From Rickettsiales bacterium (GTDB lineage: Bacteria; Pseudomonadota; Alphaproteobacteria; Rickettsiales; JALZUV01), in the NCBI GenBank assembly GCA_023301245.1, contig JALZUV010000276.1, forward strand, positions 1-14,095: a stretch of 14,095 nt of DNA, given 5' to 3'. The notes under the pieces were generated by a model that did no database searches, was not told the origin of the DNA, and saw nothing but the letters and a program-made list of their open reading frames with translations. Both the position numbers and the translations under genes were made by a program. Of the stretch, positions 1 through 6,314 are shown one piece after another; positions within the stretch are counted from its first letter, which is position 1; every line of letters starts with the position of its first letter.

Positions 1-456
1 TCATTCATTAACCTCGGCGCTTATGTGGATGAAGGCACGATGGTGGATACTTGGGCGACCATTGGCTCATGCGCGCAAATTGGTAAAAACTGCCATATTA
101 GCGGCGGTACAGGCATTGGCGGCGTATTGGAGCCTTTGCAGGCCAACCCCGTAGTGATTGAAGATAATTGCTTTATTGGTGCGCGCTCTGAAGTTGCTGA
201 AGGCGTGATTGTTGAAACAGGTGCGGTTATTTCGATGGGCGTATTCCTTGGCGCTTCTACTAAAATTATCAACCGTGCGACGGGCGAAGTGATTAAGGGC
301 AGGGTGCCTGCTTATTCGGTGGTTGTGCCTGGAACATTACCGCCTGCAAAAGCAGGTGACCCTAGTTTGAGTTGCGCCGTAATTGTTAAAACGGTAGATG
401 CGCAAACACGCAGCAAAACAGGCGTGAATGATATTCTACGCGAAGTGGCTGCTTAG
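1..456 (+). CDS. dapD: 2,3,4,5-tetrahydropyridine-2,6-dicarboxylate N-succinyltransferase, C-terminal part (DapD)
   Basis: DapD transfers succinyl from succinyl-CoA to tetrahydrodipicolinate in the succinylase branch of diaminopimelate/lysine synthesis, in the cytoplasm. The frame is open from base 1, so the gene begins upstream. About 151 residues are visible, roughly the C-terminal half of a family protein of about 275-280 residues. The visible part starts inside the left-handed beta-helix of hexapeptide repeats. It contains the family motifs GAYVDEGTMVDTWATIGSCA, HISGGTGIGGVLEP and IEDNCFIGARSEV, then RVPAYSVVVPGTLP and a short C-terminal tail. The GTG near position 25 is an internal valine, not the start. 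The stop overlaps by 4 bases, tail to tail, with the minus-strand gene that follows. I see no terminator between the two. Recognition is confident from the motifs. Confidence 0.96.
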   Translation, partial: SFINLGAYVDEGTMVDTWATIGSCAQIGKNCHISGGTGIGGVLEPLQANPVVIEDNCFIGARSEVAEGVIVETGAVISMGVFLGASTKIINRATGEVIKGRVPAYSVVVPGTLPPAKAGDPSLSCAVIVKTVDAQTRSKTGVNDILREVAA

Positions 457-1070
457 CCTTCTTCTGGGGTAAAGTGAGTGCGAGCCTCGGCAATAGCGAG
501 GTTTAATGTTTGCAGCGCCGCAGGGTCGTTACTTGCAACGGCTTTTGCGCGCGAGCGATAAACTGCATTCGCATCGTCCAGTGTGGCGTTGCTGCTTAAC
601 CCCAGTATTTTTTGCCAATTAGCATTACCCACAGGTGCTTGGGTGCTAGGGCCTGCGGCGATCTCTGTAAAACCTTGCAGTAAGTTAGGGAGTGTGCCAA
701 TTCCCCATTCCGTAATTTGACGAAATTGGCGTACGGCTAAGTGAAGCGCATAAATATTATGGGTAAGTGATTGCCATTTATCGCAGCAGAGAATGCTTTG
801 TTGATTATCAACTCGCAGTAATATCGATGCACCAGGGTGTTTACTTAAATATTGCGTGGGCATGGTGCTGTTAATGTTAAGAGCATTACATGTTAGCTTT
901 GCCGAGCTAATAGCGGGGGTACGAGAAACTTCATCTTGCAAAAAAGCGATGGCTTCTGTTTCGCTCATGCTCTGTTGAAATTGATGGTTTACCCCGCGAC
1001 GCAAGCGCTCGGTTTGTAAAATATGTGCTGGCCACTTTAGTGGGCTATCCATTTGTAATTCAGTCATCAT
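453..1070 (-). CDS. Degenerate J-domain protein of phage/mobile-element type
   Basis: The protein has 205 residues. The middle part (about 80-125) has GASILLRVD, CCDKW, a block around NIYALHLAVRQFRQITEWGI, and GF shortly after. From memory this matches a family in alphaproteobacterial phages and integrated elements with the pattern AVYF..CDKW..V..N..A...T...LR.IERWG, followed by a C-terminal J domain. Residues 152-197 (WQKILGLSSNATLDDANAVY onward, ending LNLAIAEAR) look like that J domain. However, the HPD tripeptide needed to stimulate Hsp70 ATPase is absent: the corresponding stretch reads ASND (residues 179-182). The protein may therefore not act as a normal DnaK co-chaperone. The start can be either of two adjacent ATG codons, and no clear ribosome binding site is seen. 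It lies 41 bases downstream of the ankyrin gene on the same strand and may be co-transcribed with it. Function unknown. Confidence 0.7.
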   Translation of the reverse strand: MMTELQMDSPLKWPAHILQTERLRRGVNHQFQQSMSETEAIAFLQDEVSRTPAISSAKLTCNALNINSTMPTQYLSKHPGASILLRVDNQQSILCCDKWQSLTHNIYALHLAVRQFRQITEWGIGTLPNLLQGFTEIAAGPSTQAPVGNANWQKILGLSSNATLDDANAVYRSRAKAVASNDPAALQTLNLAIAEARTHFTPEEG

Positions 1071-1111
1071 TAACCGATAGCACTAAATAGGTTAAAACCA
1101 AGTTAATATTT

Positions 1112-1972
1112 CTAGTAAGGTGCCGCAACTGCATGAAAATAAACAGGTGTTTTCTTAAGATTACAGCGCTTAAATAAATCTTTGATTTCTCCCACGCCCA
1201 TAGCGCGGCGGTTACGGTTGGAAATTAACTCGTTTAGAGAGCCGCTAATATGCTTGCGCTGTTTGCCCGCAATAACATCGTAATGCTGGTTGTAAGCTTG
1301 GGGGAAATATTGTAGCGCAAGGAGGCCAATTTTAGAAGCTGCGTTTGCATGGTGGCGAGCGCGGTTTTTAATCTTTTCGCCGTCCATATCTCGTTCTTGC
1401 TTAGAGCGATGGTAATAAGCCCAATATTGAAAAGCGCAGTGGTGAAAAGCATATTGCGAGGTTAGTTGTTTTAAGTGCCCTATGCTAAGTAAAAACCTTT
1501 GAAGTTCAATGGCTTCAAAGATGCGCTTATCGAGTAGGTCAATCGTTTGAGCATTCGCAGTTTTTCTCGCAGCGGCCATAACGGTTAGACCATCAGCGTT
1601 CTTTACGTTTAAGTCGGCATCCGCCGCTACCAGTAGAGCCACTAGCTTGGTGTTATTATGTTTAATCGCATTAAAGATTGCGTAATGACTGCCACGTGCA
1701 ACATTTACATCAGCGCCTGCAGCGATAAGGGCTTTAGAGATATCATAGGCTTGCCCATCGCTTCTATCTGCCGCTACGGCGATAACTGGCCAGCCATGTT
1801 CATCTTTAGTGTTAGGGTCGGCTTTTTTGGCCAGTAGCTGCTCTACTTGTTGTGTTTCGCCAAAATAGGCGTGATAGACTAGGGAATCTCCTAATGCATC
1901 ATCGGCAAAAGAGGCGTTACCCCATAAAATGAGAGTAAAGAGCATTACATAGCTGGACAAAAGGTGTTTCAT
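1112..1972 (-). CDS. Exported ankyrin-repeat protein
   Basis: The protein has 286 residues. Residues 1-23 form a likely Sec signal peptide: MKH, a hydrophobic core, then ASFA before DDALGD. Residues 26-150 contain about four ankyrin repeats, with clear units such as ALIAAGADVNVARGSHYAIF and LVAADADLNVKNADGLTVM. Residues 150-286 are rich in Lys, Arg, His, Tyr and aromatic residues and match no domain I recognise. Ankyrin repeats mediate protein-protein contact, and the signal peptide places this protein in the periplasm or outside the cell. The partner is unknown. No Shine-Dalgarno sequence precedes the ATG, and a TATATT box lies six bases before it, so the mRNA may be leaderless. The gene is divergent from the SDR gene with a 49-base gap. 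It could be host-associated, but many free-living alphaproteobacteria also have exported ankyrin proteins. Confidence 0.85.
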   Translation of the reverse strand: MKHLLSSYVMLFTLILWGNASFADDALGDSLVYHAYFGETQQVEQLLAKKADPNTKDEHGWPVIAVAADRSDGQAYDISKALIAAGADVNVARGSHYAIFNAIKHNNTKLVALLVAADADLNVKNADGLTVMAAARKTANAQTIDLLDKRIFEAIELQRFLLSIGHLKQLTSQYAFHHCAFQYWAYYHRSKQERDMDGEKIKNRARHHANAASKIGLLALQYFPQAYNQHYDVIAGKQRKHISGSLNELISNRNRRAMGVGEIKDLFKRCNLKKTPVYFHAVAAPY

Positions 1973-1978
1973 AAAGGA

Positions 1979-1984
1979 AATATA
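1979..1984 (-). promoter_or_regulatory. Possible -10 box for a leaderless ankyrin transcript
   Basis: On the minus strand TATATT lies six bases before the ankyrin ATG. A weak -35-like TTTAAG is 17 bases further upstream. Such a promoter would start transcription at or next to the start codon, which fits the absence of any ribosome binding site. AT-rich hexamers occur often by chance, so this is tentative. Confidence 0.35.
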
Positions 1985-2021
1985 GGGTAAATTACTACCA
2001 ACTTAAAGGGCTGTCACACAA

Positions 2022-2909
2022 ATGTCAGAAACCAAGCGTCTATTTATTTTCGGCTTTGGCTACAGCGCCGCAGCCTTGGCAAAGTCGTTGATGGCGAGGG
2101 GGTGGGAAATAGCAGGTACTTCGCGCCACCTCCCCCGAAGACGCGAGATGGAGCGCTTAGGCATTAAAGCTTACGACTTTACCGATAAGCAGCTGTTGGC
2201 TGATTTGTCGAATTATACGCACCTATTAAGTACTATCGGCCCTATTAAGCATGGCGATACGGTAATCGGCCATTACGGCGAAACCATCGCCAAGCATGAC
2301 TGGCAATGGATAGGTTATCTTTCGACAACAGGTGTCTATGGCGACCATCAAGGCGACTGGGTGGATGAATCAACGCCCGTTAGCGGCAATAACGAGCGCA
2401 GCAGAGCTAGGGTCGTTGCAGAACGTAAATGGATGGCACTCCACACCCAGCACCAGCAGCCTGTGCACCTATTCCGTTTGGCGGGCATCTATGGGCCGGG
2501 TAGGGGGATAGTTAGCCGCCTTCGCAAGGGGTTGGATAGTTTAACCTATAAACAAGAGCAGGTATTTTCGCGTACTCATGTCAGCGATATTGCCTTCGCG
2601 CTTGAAGCTTCTATCGCCACCCCTCAAGCAGGTGAGGTTTATAACGTGTGTGATAATTTACCCGCCCCCTCGCATGAGGTGGCCGAATTTGCGGCTAAGG
2701 CGCTTGGCATAGAGGTTCCGCCGCGAGTCGATTGGCAAGACGCGCAATTATCTGACATGGCGAGGAGTTTCTACAACAGTAACCGCCGCGTGAAGAATGA
2801 AAAGATTAAGCAACTATTGCCTAAAGGAGAATGGTTGTATCCCACTTACGAGCAGGGTATTGTCGCCGATATAAAGGCGCTTGGCCTAAAAGGAGTAATA
2901 GATGATTAA
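2022..2909 (+). CDS. Atypical SDR, NAD(P)-binding epimerase/dehydratase-like protein (YeeZ type)
   Basis: The protein has 295 residues with a Rossmann fold. The N-terminal dinucleotide-binding motif is GFGYSA (residues 11-16) in the beta-alpha-beta context LFIFGFGYSAAALAKSL. STTGVYG follows at 101-107, WVDEST at 113-118, and FRLAGIYGPGRG at about 151-162. These match the YeeZ-like group of extended short-chain dehydrogenases. The usual Tyr-x3-Lys catalytic pair is not present: arginines (about 126 and 130) occupy the equivalent positions ahead of VVAE. The protein is therefore probably an atypical SDR whose substrate is unknown. The start is the ATG after a purine stretch AAAGGG 11 bases upstream. 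Its last eight bases overlap the small lipoprotein gene, so the two are almost certainly translationally linked. Confidence 0.88.
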   Translation: MSETKRLFIFGFGYSAAALAKSLMARGWEIAGTSRHLPRRREMERLGIKAYDFTDKQLLADLSNYTHLLSTIGPIKHGDTVIGHYGETIAKHDWQWIGYLSTTGVYGDHQGDWVDESTPVSGNNERSRARVVAERKWMALHTQHQQPVHLFRLAGIYGPGRGIVSRLRKGLDSLTYKQEQVFSRTHVSDIAFALEASIATPQAGEVYNVCDNLPAPSHEVAEFAAKALGIEVPPRVDWQDAQLSDMARSFYNSNRRVKNEKIKQLLPKGEWLYPTYEQGIVADIKALGLKGVIDD

Positions 2910-3141
2910 AGTAACCATTATCGCATTGGCGCTTATGCTTGGTCTTACGGCTTGTGAAGATATGAGTAATGTAACCACTGCTACCCGCCAAGAAGTGCAT
3001 GAGCTTATGTACGGCAAAGAAGAGCCAAAGCCTGACCCCATCATCATGGAGTCGCGTTATTGCTACAAAGCCCGCGCCGATGTTTTATGTTACGACACCC
3101 CCCAGCTAGGCAAAGAAGATCAATTTGTTGGCGCGCAGTAA
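2902..3141 (+). CDS. Small lipoprotein, function unknown
   Basis: The protein has 79 residues. The N-terminus is a lipoprotein signal: a Lys at position 3, the hydrophobic stretch VTIIALALMLG, then lipobox LTAC with the lipidated cysteine at residue 18. The mature part of about 62 residues is hydrophilic. It ends with a segment holding two cysteines in a CY-x7-CY arrangement (YCYKARADVLCYDTPQ), then EDQFVGAQ. I have a loose memory of short alphaproteobacterial lipoproteins with this paired CY pattern, but no function is known to me. The start is well supported: AGGAG lies six bases before the ATG, inside the end of the SDR gene, with an eight-base overlap. A disulfide between the two cysteines is possible if it faces the periplasm. 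Confidence 0.82.
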   Translation: MIKVTIIALALMLGLTACEDMSNVTTATRQEVHELMYGKEEPKPDPIIMESRYCYKARADVLCYDTPQLGKEDQFVGAQ

Positions 3142-3200
3142 GGTGTGGTGTGCATAATCCACACTCTTCACAAAATGACGAAGGCCGTGCTTATAGGTGC

Positions 3201-3229
3201 TTGACACTAGGGGGCGCACTGGTTACAAA
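3201..3229 (+). promoter_or_regulatory. Sigma-70 type promoter of the rpmH operon
   Basis: A consensus -35 box TTGACA (3201-3206) is followed after exactly 17 bases by TACAAA (3224-3229). The expected transcription start is near 3236, leaving a leader of about 30 bases before rpmH. It lies in the only intergenic gap ahead of rpmH-rnpA-yidD-yidC. This is the strongest promoter-like sequence in the window. Confidence 0.7.
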
Positions 3230-3268
3230 CTACCTCCTGAACGCAAGATAATATAAGAGAGAATTCCG

Positions 3269-3403
3269 ATGAAACGTACATTTCAGCCTAGTAATCTAGT
3301 CCGCAAGCGCCGTCATGGGTTCCGTTCACGCATGGCGACTAAAAATGGTCGCGCGCTTATTAATCGCCGTCGTTCAAAGGGTCGCAAGCGCTTAAGCGCG
3401 TAA
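3269..3403 (+). CDS. rpmH: 50S ribosomal protein L34
   Basis: This short gene encodes 44 residues: MKRTFQPSNLVRKRRHGFRS, then RMATKNGRALINRRRSKGRK, then RLSA. It is a textbook full-length L34, a basic protein on the surface of the large ribosomal subunit near 23S rRNA. An AGAGAG purine tract (3256-3261) lies seven bases before the ATG. It is the first gene of the classical rpmH-rnpA-yidD-yidC cluster, directly after the promoter-like site at 3201-3229. The stop is 17 bases before the rnpA start. Confidence 0.99.
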   Translation: MKRTFQPSNLVRKRRHGFRSRMATKNGRALINRRRSKGRKRLSA

Positions 3404-3420
3404 ATTGCGCATTTGTTCCT

Positions 3421-3762
3421 TTGGAACGCCTTAAAAAACGCTCCGACTTCCTCCTCGCTGCCAAATCCCCTTACGTGTGGAAACGCCCATCGTTTGTTAT
3501 GCAATTGCGTAAAGACACGGGCGAAGCTTCCTCTCGCGTTGGATTTACCGTAACTAAACGCCAAGGCAATGCCGTGGTACGTAATCGCATTAAGCGCCGC
3601 CTGCGTGAAGCGGTTCGTTTAACTCTGTCTGACCATTTATTAAAGCACGCCGATTATGTATTTATTGGTCGCAGCTCTGCCGCAAAAATGGAGTTTTCGC
3701 TATTGCAGCAAGAAATGCTAGAGGCTGTAACGCGATTAAATAAAAAGGCAAATAGCGCGTGA
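3421..3762 (+). CDS. rnpA: Ribonuclease P protein component
   Basis: RnpA is the small basic protein that binds the RNase P RNA and the 5' leader of pre-tRNA, improving substrate binding and processing. The 113-residue product starts ERLKKRSDFL, as is usual for the family. It has the RNR signature RNRIKRRLRE at residues 54-63, preceded by GFTVTKRQGNAVV. The start codon appears to be TTG, 17 bases after the rpmH stop. No ATG or GTG lies in frame at a suitable place, and I see no clear ribosome binding site, so translation may depend on ribosomes finishing rpmH. The stop overlaps the yidD start by four bases (GTGA). Confidence 0.97.
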   Translation: MERLKKRSDFLLAAKSPYVWKRPSFVMQLRKDTGEASSRVGFTVTKRQGNAVVRNRIKRRLREAVRLTLSDHLLKHADYVFIGRSSAAKMEFSLLQQEMLEAVTRLNKKANSA

Positions 3763-3977
3763 AGTGGTTCTTGCTAAAGCTTATACGTGGCTACCAGCTT
3801 GTGTTATCGCCCTATGTTGGGTTTCATTGTCGTTTTCAACCCACCTGTTCAAGCTATGCGATGGAGGCAATTTCTTCGCATGGGGTCTTGCGCGGCTGCG
3901 CACTTACCGCTAAACGATTGCTACGTTGTAATCCACGCAGCGAATCGGGATTTGATCCCGTACCGGAAGAAAAATAA
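3759..3977 (+). CDS. yidD: Membrane protein insertion efficiency factor YidD
   Basis: YidD is a small inner-membrane-associated protein that helps YidC insert proteins. The product has 72 residues and is typical of the family: an amphipathic N-terminal helix (KWFLLKLIRGYQLVLSP), then the cysteine-containing core FHCRFQPTCSSYAMEAIS, RLLRCNP, and the terminal GFDPVPEE. It starts with GTG, overlapping the rnpA stop as GTGA, a sign of translational coupling. It ends 15 bases before yidC. The length agrees with the usual 70-90 residues. Confidence 0.97.
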   Translation: MKWFLLKLIRGYQLVLSPYVGFHCRFQPTCSSYAMEAISSHGVLRGCALTAKRLLRCNPRSESGFDPVPEEK

Positions 3978-3992
3978 AAATAGAGAATTCTT

Positions 3993-5753
3993 ATGGCTGG
4001 AATGCTGAATCAGAACGACCCAGAAGATACAAAACGCCTCATTATTGCGTTAATCATTATTGGGATGGGTTTAATTGCTTGGCAGGTGTTTTTTGATAAA
4101 CCCGCGCAAGATGCCGCACAAACGAAGAATATTGAAGCTGCCGCGCGTCAAGAGATGCTCGAAGAGAAACTGCAAGAGAATTTTGTAGAGACCGTAAAAG
4201 CAGATAGAGCCGCGGCGGAGCAACAAGCGAGCAGCCAAGCAAAAGTTACGATTGAATCGCCTGAGATGGAGGGCGCATTAGCCTTGCAAGGTGGTCGTAT
4301 TAATTATCTTAAGCTTAAAGAATATGATGAAACCCTAGAAGAGGGTAGCCCTTCTGTAGTGCTGCTTCAGCCCAGCGGTGTTGAATCATATTTCATCGAA
4401 TTTGGCTGGTTGCCTGCTGAAGGTACCAGTGGCGTTAAATTGCCCAACAGTAAAACCGTATGGAAAGCTGATAGCGATGCGCTGACGGCTGATAAACCTG
4501 TGACACTCTCATGGGATAATGGCCAAGGTGTACGTTTTGAAAGCAAAATAACGCTCGAAGGGGCTTATCTGTTTAAAGTGCAGCAGCGTGTTATCAATAG
4601 TTCGGCAAACTCGCTTGAGCTCGTGCCTTATGGCTTTATCAATCGCACCTTTGAAGGGGCGGTATCAGAGCTAATCATTCTGCATGAAGGCCCTATCGGC
4701 GTGGTCGATGGTGCATTAACTGAAATTGCCTATGACACATTAATTGACGATGGCCCCGAGCGTTTTGCTAATACCGAGGGCTGGGTAGGTATTACCGACA
4801 AATACTGGTTAACCGCGCTTATCCCGCATGAAGGCGAAAGTTTCACGGGCAACTTTAAAGGTTATACCACTAGCAATGGCTATCACCGCTATCAAGCCGA
4901 CTTCCTTGGTAAGTCGCGCGTGGTAGGAGCGGGTACGAGTGACTCTTACGAAAGTCTAGTATTTGCAGGGGCGAAAAAGCTGGAGCTGCTCGATAATTAT
5001 GGCGAAGAATATAACATTCCATTATTCGACAGAGCGGTAGATTTTGGCTTCCTCTACATTCTTACCAAGCCTATCTTTAAGGCACTTACGTTCCTTTATG
5101 GCATTGTAGGTGACTTTGGCTTAGCGATTATTTTGCTGACCATTGGTATTAAGTTGTTGATGTATCCGCTGGCGAATAAATCCTATGTTTCTATGAATGA
5201 AATGAAACGCTTGCAGCCGAAACTTAAAGAGTTAAAAGAACGTCATGGGAACGATAAAATGCGTTTTCAGCAAGAGATGATGCAGCTTTATAAGAAGGAA
5301 AAAATTAATCCTGCCGCTGGGTGTTTGCCGTTATTTATTCAAATTCCTGTGTTCTTCGCGCTTTATAAAGTGTTATTCGTGACCATCGAAATGCGCCATG
5401 CGCCATTTTATGGCTTGATTGAAGATTTATCGGCGAAGGATCCCTCAAACATCTTTACGCTATTTGGCCTTATCGACTGGATGCCGCCTGAAGTAATGCA
5501 TTTGGGTATTCTCGCTATCTTAATGGCGACAACTATGTGGGTGCAGCAGCAATTGAATCCGAAGCCGACTGACCCTATGCAGGCTAAAGTTATGGGCTGG
5601 TTGCCGTGGATATTCATGGTGATTCTTGCCAGCTTCCCTGCAGGTTTGTTGCTTTACTGGGTAAGCAGCAACTTGCTATCAATTGCACAGCAGTGGAGCA
5701 TCAAGCAGCGCTATAATAAGCGCGATGCAAAGCGCGCTGCGAACGATGACTAG
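3993..5753 (+). CDS. yidC: Membrane protein insertase YidC
   Basis: YidC inserts and folds inner-membrane proteins, alone or with the Sec translocon. The 586-residue protein has the Gram-negative layout. It has an N-terminal membrane segment (about 15-34) and a large periplasmic beta-domain (about 85-345). The conserved five-helix insertase domain starts near residue 351. The charged groove position that is Arg in E. coli is Lys387 here, within the segment ending KLLMYPLANKSY. The cytoplasmic coiled-coil hairpin (about 400-440) has RLQPKLKELKERHGNDKMRF. The family signature NPAAGCLPLFIQIPVFFALY follows at 439-458. Later membrane segments lie near 502-517 and 536-567, and the tail is basic. 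AGAGAATTC precedes the ATG, as also before rpmH. The stop overlaps the following acetyltransferase gene by eight bases. Confidence 0.98.
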   Translation: MAGMLNQNDPEDTKRLIIALIIIGMGLIAWQVFFDKPAQDAAQTKNIEAAARQEMLEEKLQENFVETVKADRAAAEQQASSQAKVTIESPEMEGALALQGGRINYLKLKEYDETLEEGSPSVVLLQPSGVESYFIEFGWLPAEGTSGVKLPNSKTVWKADSDALTADKPVTLSWDNGQGVRFESKITLEGAYLFKVQQRVINSSANSLELVPYGFINRTFEGAVSELIILHEGPIGVVDGALTEIAYDTLIDDGPERFANTEGWVGITDKYWLTALIPHEGESFTGNFKGYTTSNGYHRYQADFLGKSRVVGAGTSDSYESLVFAGAKKLELLDNYGEEYNIPLFDRAVDFGFLYILTKPIFKALTFLYGIVGDFGLAIILLTIGIKLLMYPLANKSYVSMNEMKRLQPKLKELKERHGNDKMRFQQEMMQLYKKEKINPAAGCLPLFIQIPVFFALYKVLFVTIEMRHAPFYGLIEDLSAKDPSNIFTLFGLIDWMPPEVMHLGILAILMATTMWVQQQLNPKPTDPMQAKVMGWLPWIFMVILASFPAGLLLYWVSSNLLSIAQQWSIKQRYNKRDAKRAANDD

Positions 5754-6240
5754 GGATGGCTTTATAATCCGTTGTGTTATAGAAGCGGATTTAGAAGAAC
5801 TCTCCACCCTCGCTCATCGTATTTGGCGGGAGCATTATACGCCTATTATTGGTGCCGCACAGGTGAAATATATGCTGGGGCTTTGGTATAGTCCCCAGTT
5901 TCTTCGTGACCAAATGAATGATGAAAAAAGACTTTTTCTTGTTGTTGAGAGTGGCAGCGAGCTGAAAGCCTATGTGCAATCGAGCGAACAAGATGGGTAT
6001 AGTTTTATCCATAAACTTTATGTTGCGTCAGAATCTAAAGGGCAGGGCATGGGTACGGCTTTGTTGAAGGCGCTACCTACGCATTTACCTTTACGATTAC
6101 GTGTTAACCGCGACAATATTGATTCCATCGGCTTTTATAAGCGCTACGGCTTTGAAATTACAGGTGAGCATGTGCTTGATATTGGTCAGGGTTACAGCAT
6201 GGATGATTACATTATGGAAATGCCTATTTCTTCCAGTTAA
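5746..6240 (+). CDS. GNAT family N-acetyltransferase
   Basis: From the ATG at 5746 the product has 164 residues. It has a GNAT fold: the first strand and helix FIIRCVIEADLEELSTLAHR, then IWREHYTPIIG, a central sheet with FIHKLYVASES, and the acetyl-CoA pyrophosphate loop KGQGMGTALL. NRDNIDSIGFYKRYGFEITG follows, with the typical C-terminal FYKRYGF motif. The substrate (amine or protein) cannot be told. The IWREHY..I part recalls PaiA-like acetyltransferases. The open frame extends upstream to an ATG at 5683, but that would place 21 low-complexity residues inside yidC. The start at 5746, with an eight-base overlap of the yidC stop, is much more plausible. It is the last gene of the rpmH-yidC transcription unit. 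Confidence 0.9.
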   Translation: MTRDGFIIRCVIEADLEELSTLAHRIWREHYTPIIGAAQVKYMLGLWYSPQFLRDQMNDEKRLFLVVESGSELKAYVQSSEQDGYSFIHKLYVASESKGQGMGTALLKALPTHLPLRLRVNRDNIDSIGFYKRYGFEITGEHVLDIGQGYSMDDYIMEMPISSS

Positions 6241-6242
6241 CC

Positions 6243-6271
6243 TTGTAACGCCCCATGAATTGCCTTATATT
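6243..6271 (+). promoter_or_regulatory. Putative promoter of the Bax-inhibitor-1 gene
   Basis: TTGTAA (6243-6248) and TATATT (6266-6271) are separated by 17 bases in the short gap between the acetyltransferase stop and the next gene. Each hexamer differs from consensus at two positions or fewer. The expected start of transcription is near 6278, giving a leader of about 37 bases that contains the ribosome binding site. Confidence 0.55.
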
Positions 6272-6314
6272 AGTAGGGAGAATTACTTTAACCGCATACG
6301 GAGGAATATCTATT

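Noticed and set aside
3155..3163. TAATCCACA, one mismatch from a DnaA box, next to rpmH, a gene often near the origin
   Set aside because: A single near-match without further boxes, AT-rich unwinding element or dnaA nearby is not evidence for an origin.
3143..3164. Inverted repeat GTGTGG/CCACAC after the lipoprotein gene
   Set aside because: Only six pairs with a ten-base loop and no T run; too weak to call a terminator, although it might assist one.
3060..3251. A 63-codon plus-strand open frame across the lipoprotein end and the rpmH promoter
   Set aside because: It overlaps the lipoprotein gene in another frame, runs through the promoter, and has no binding site or recognisable features.
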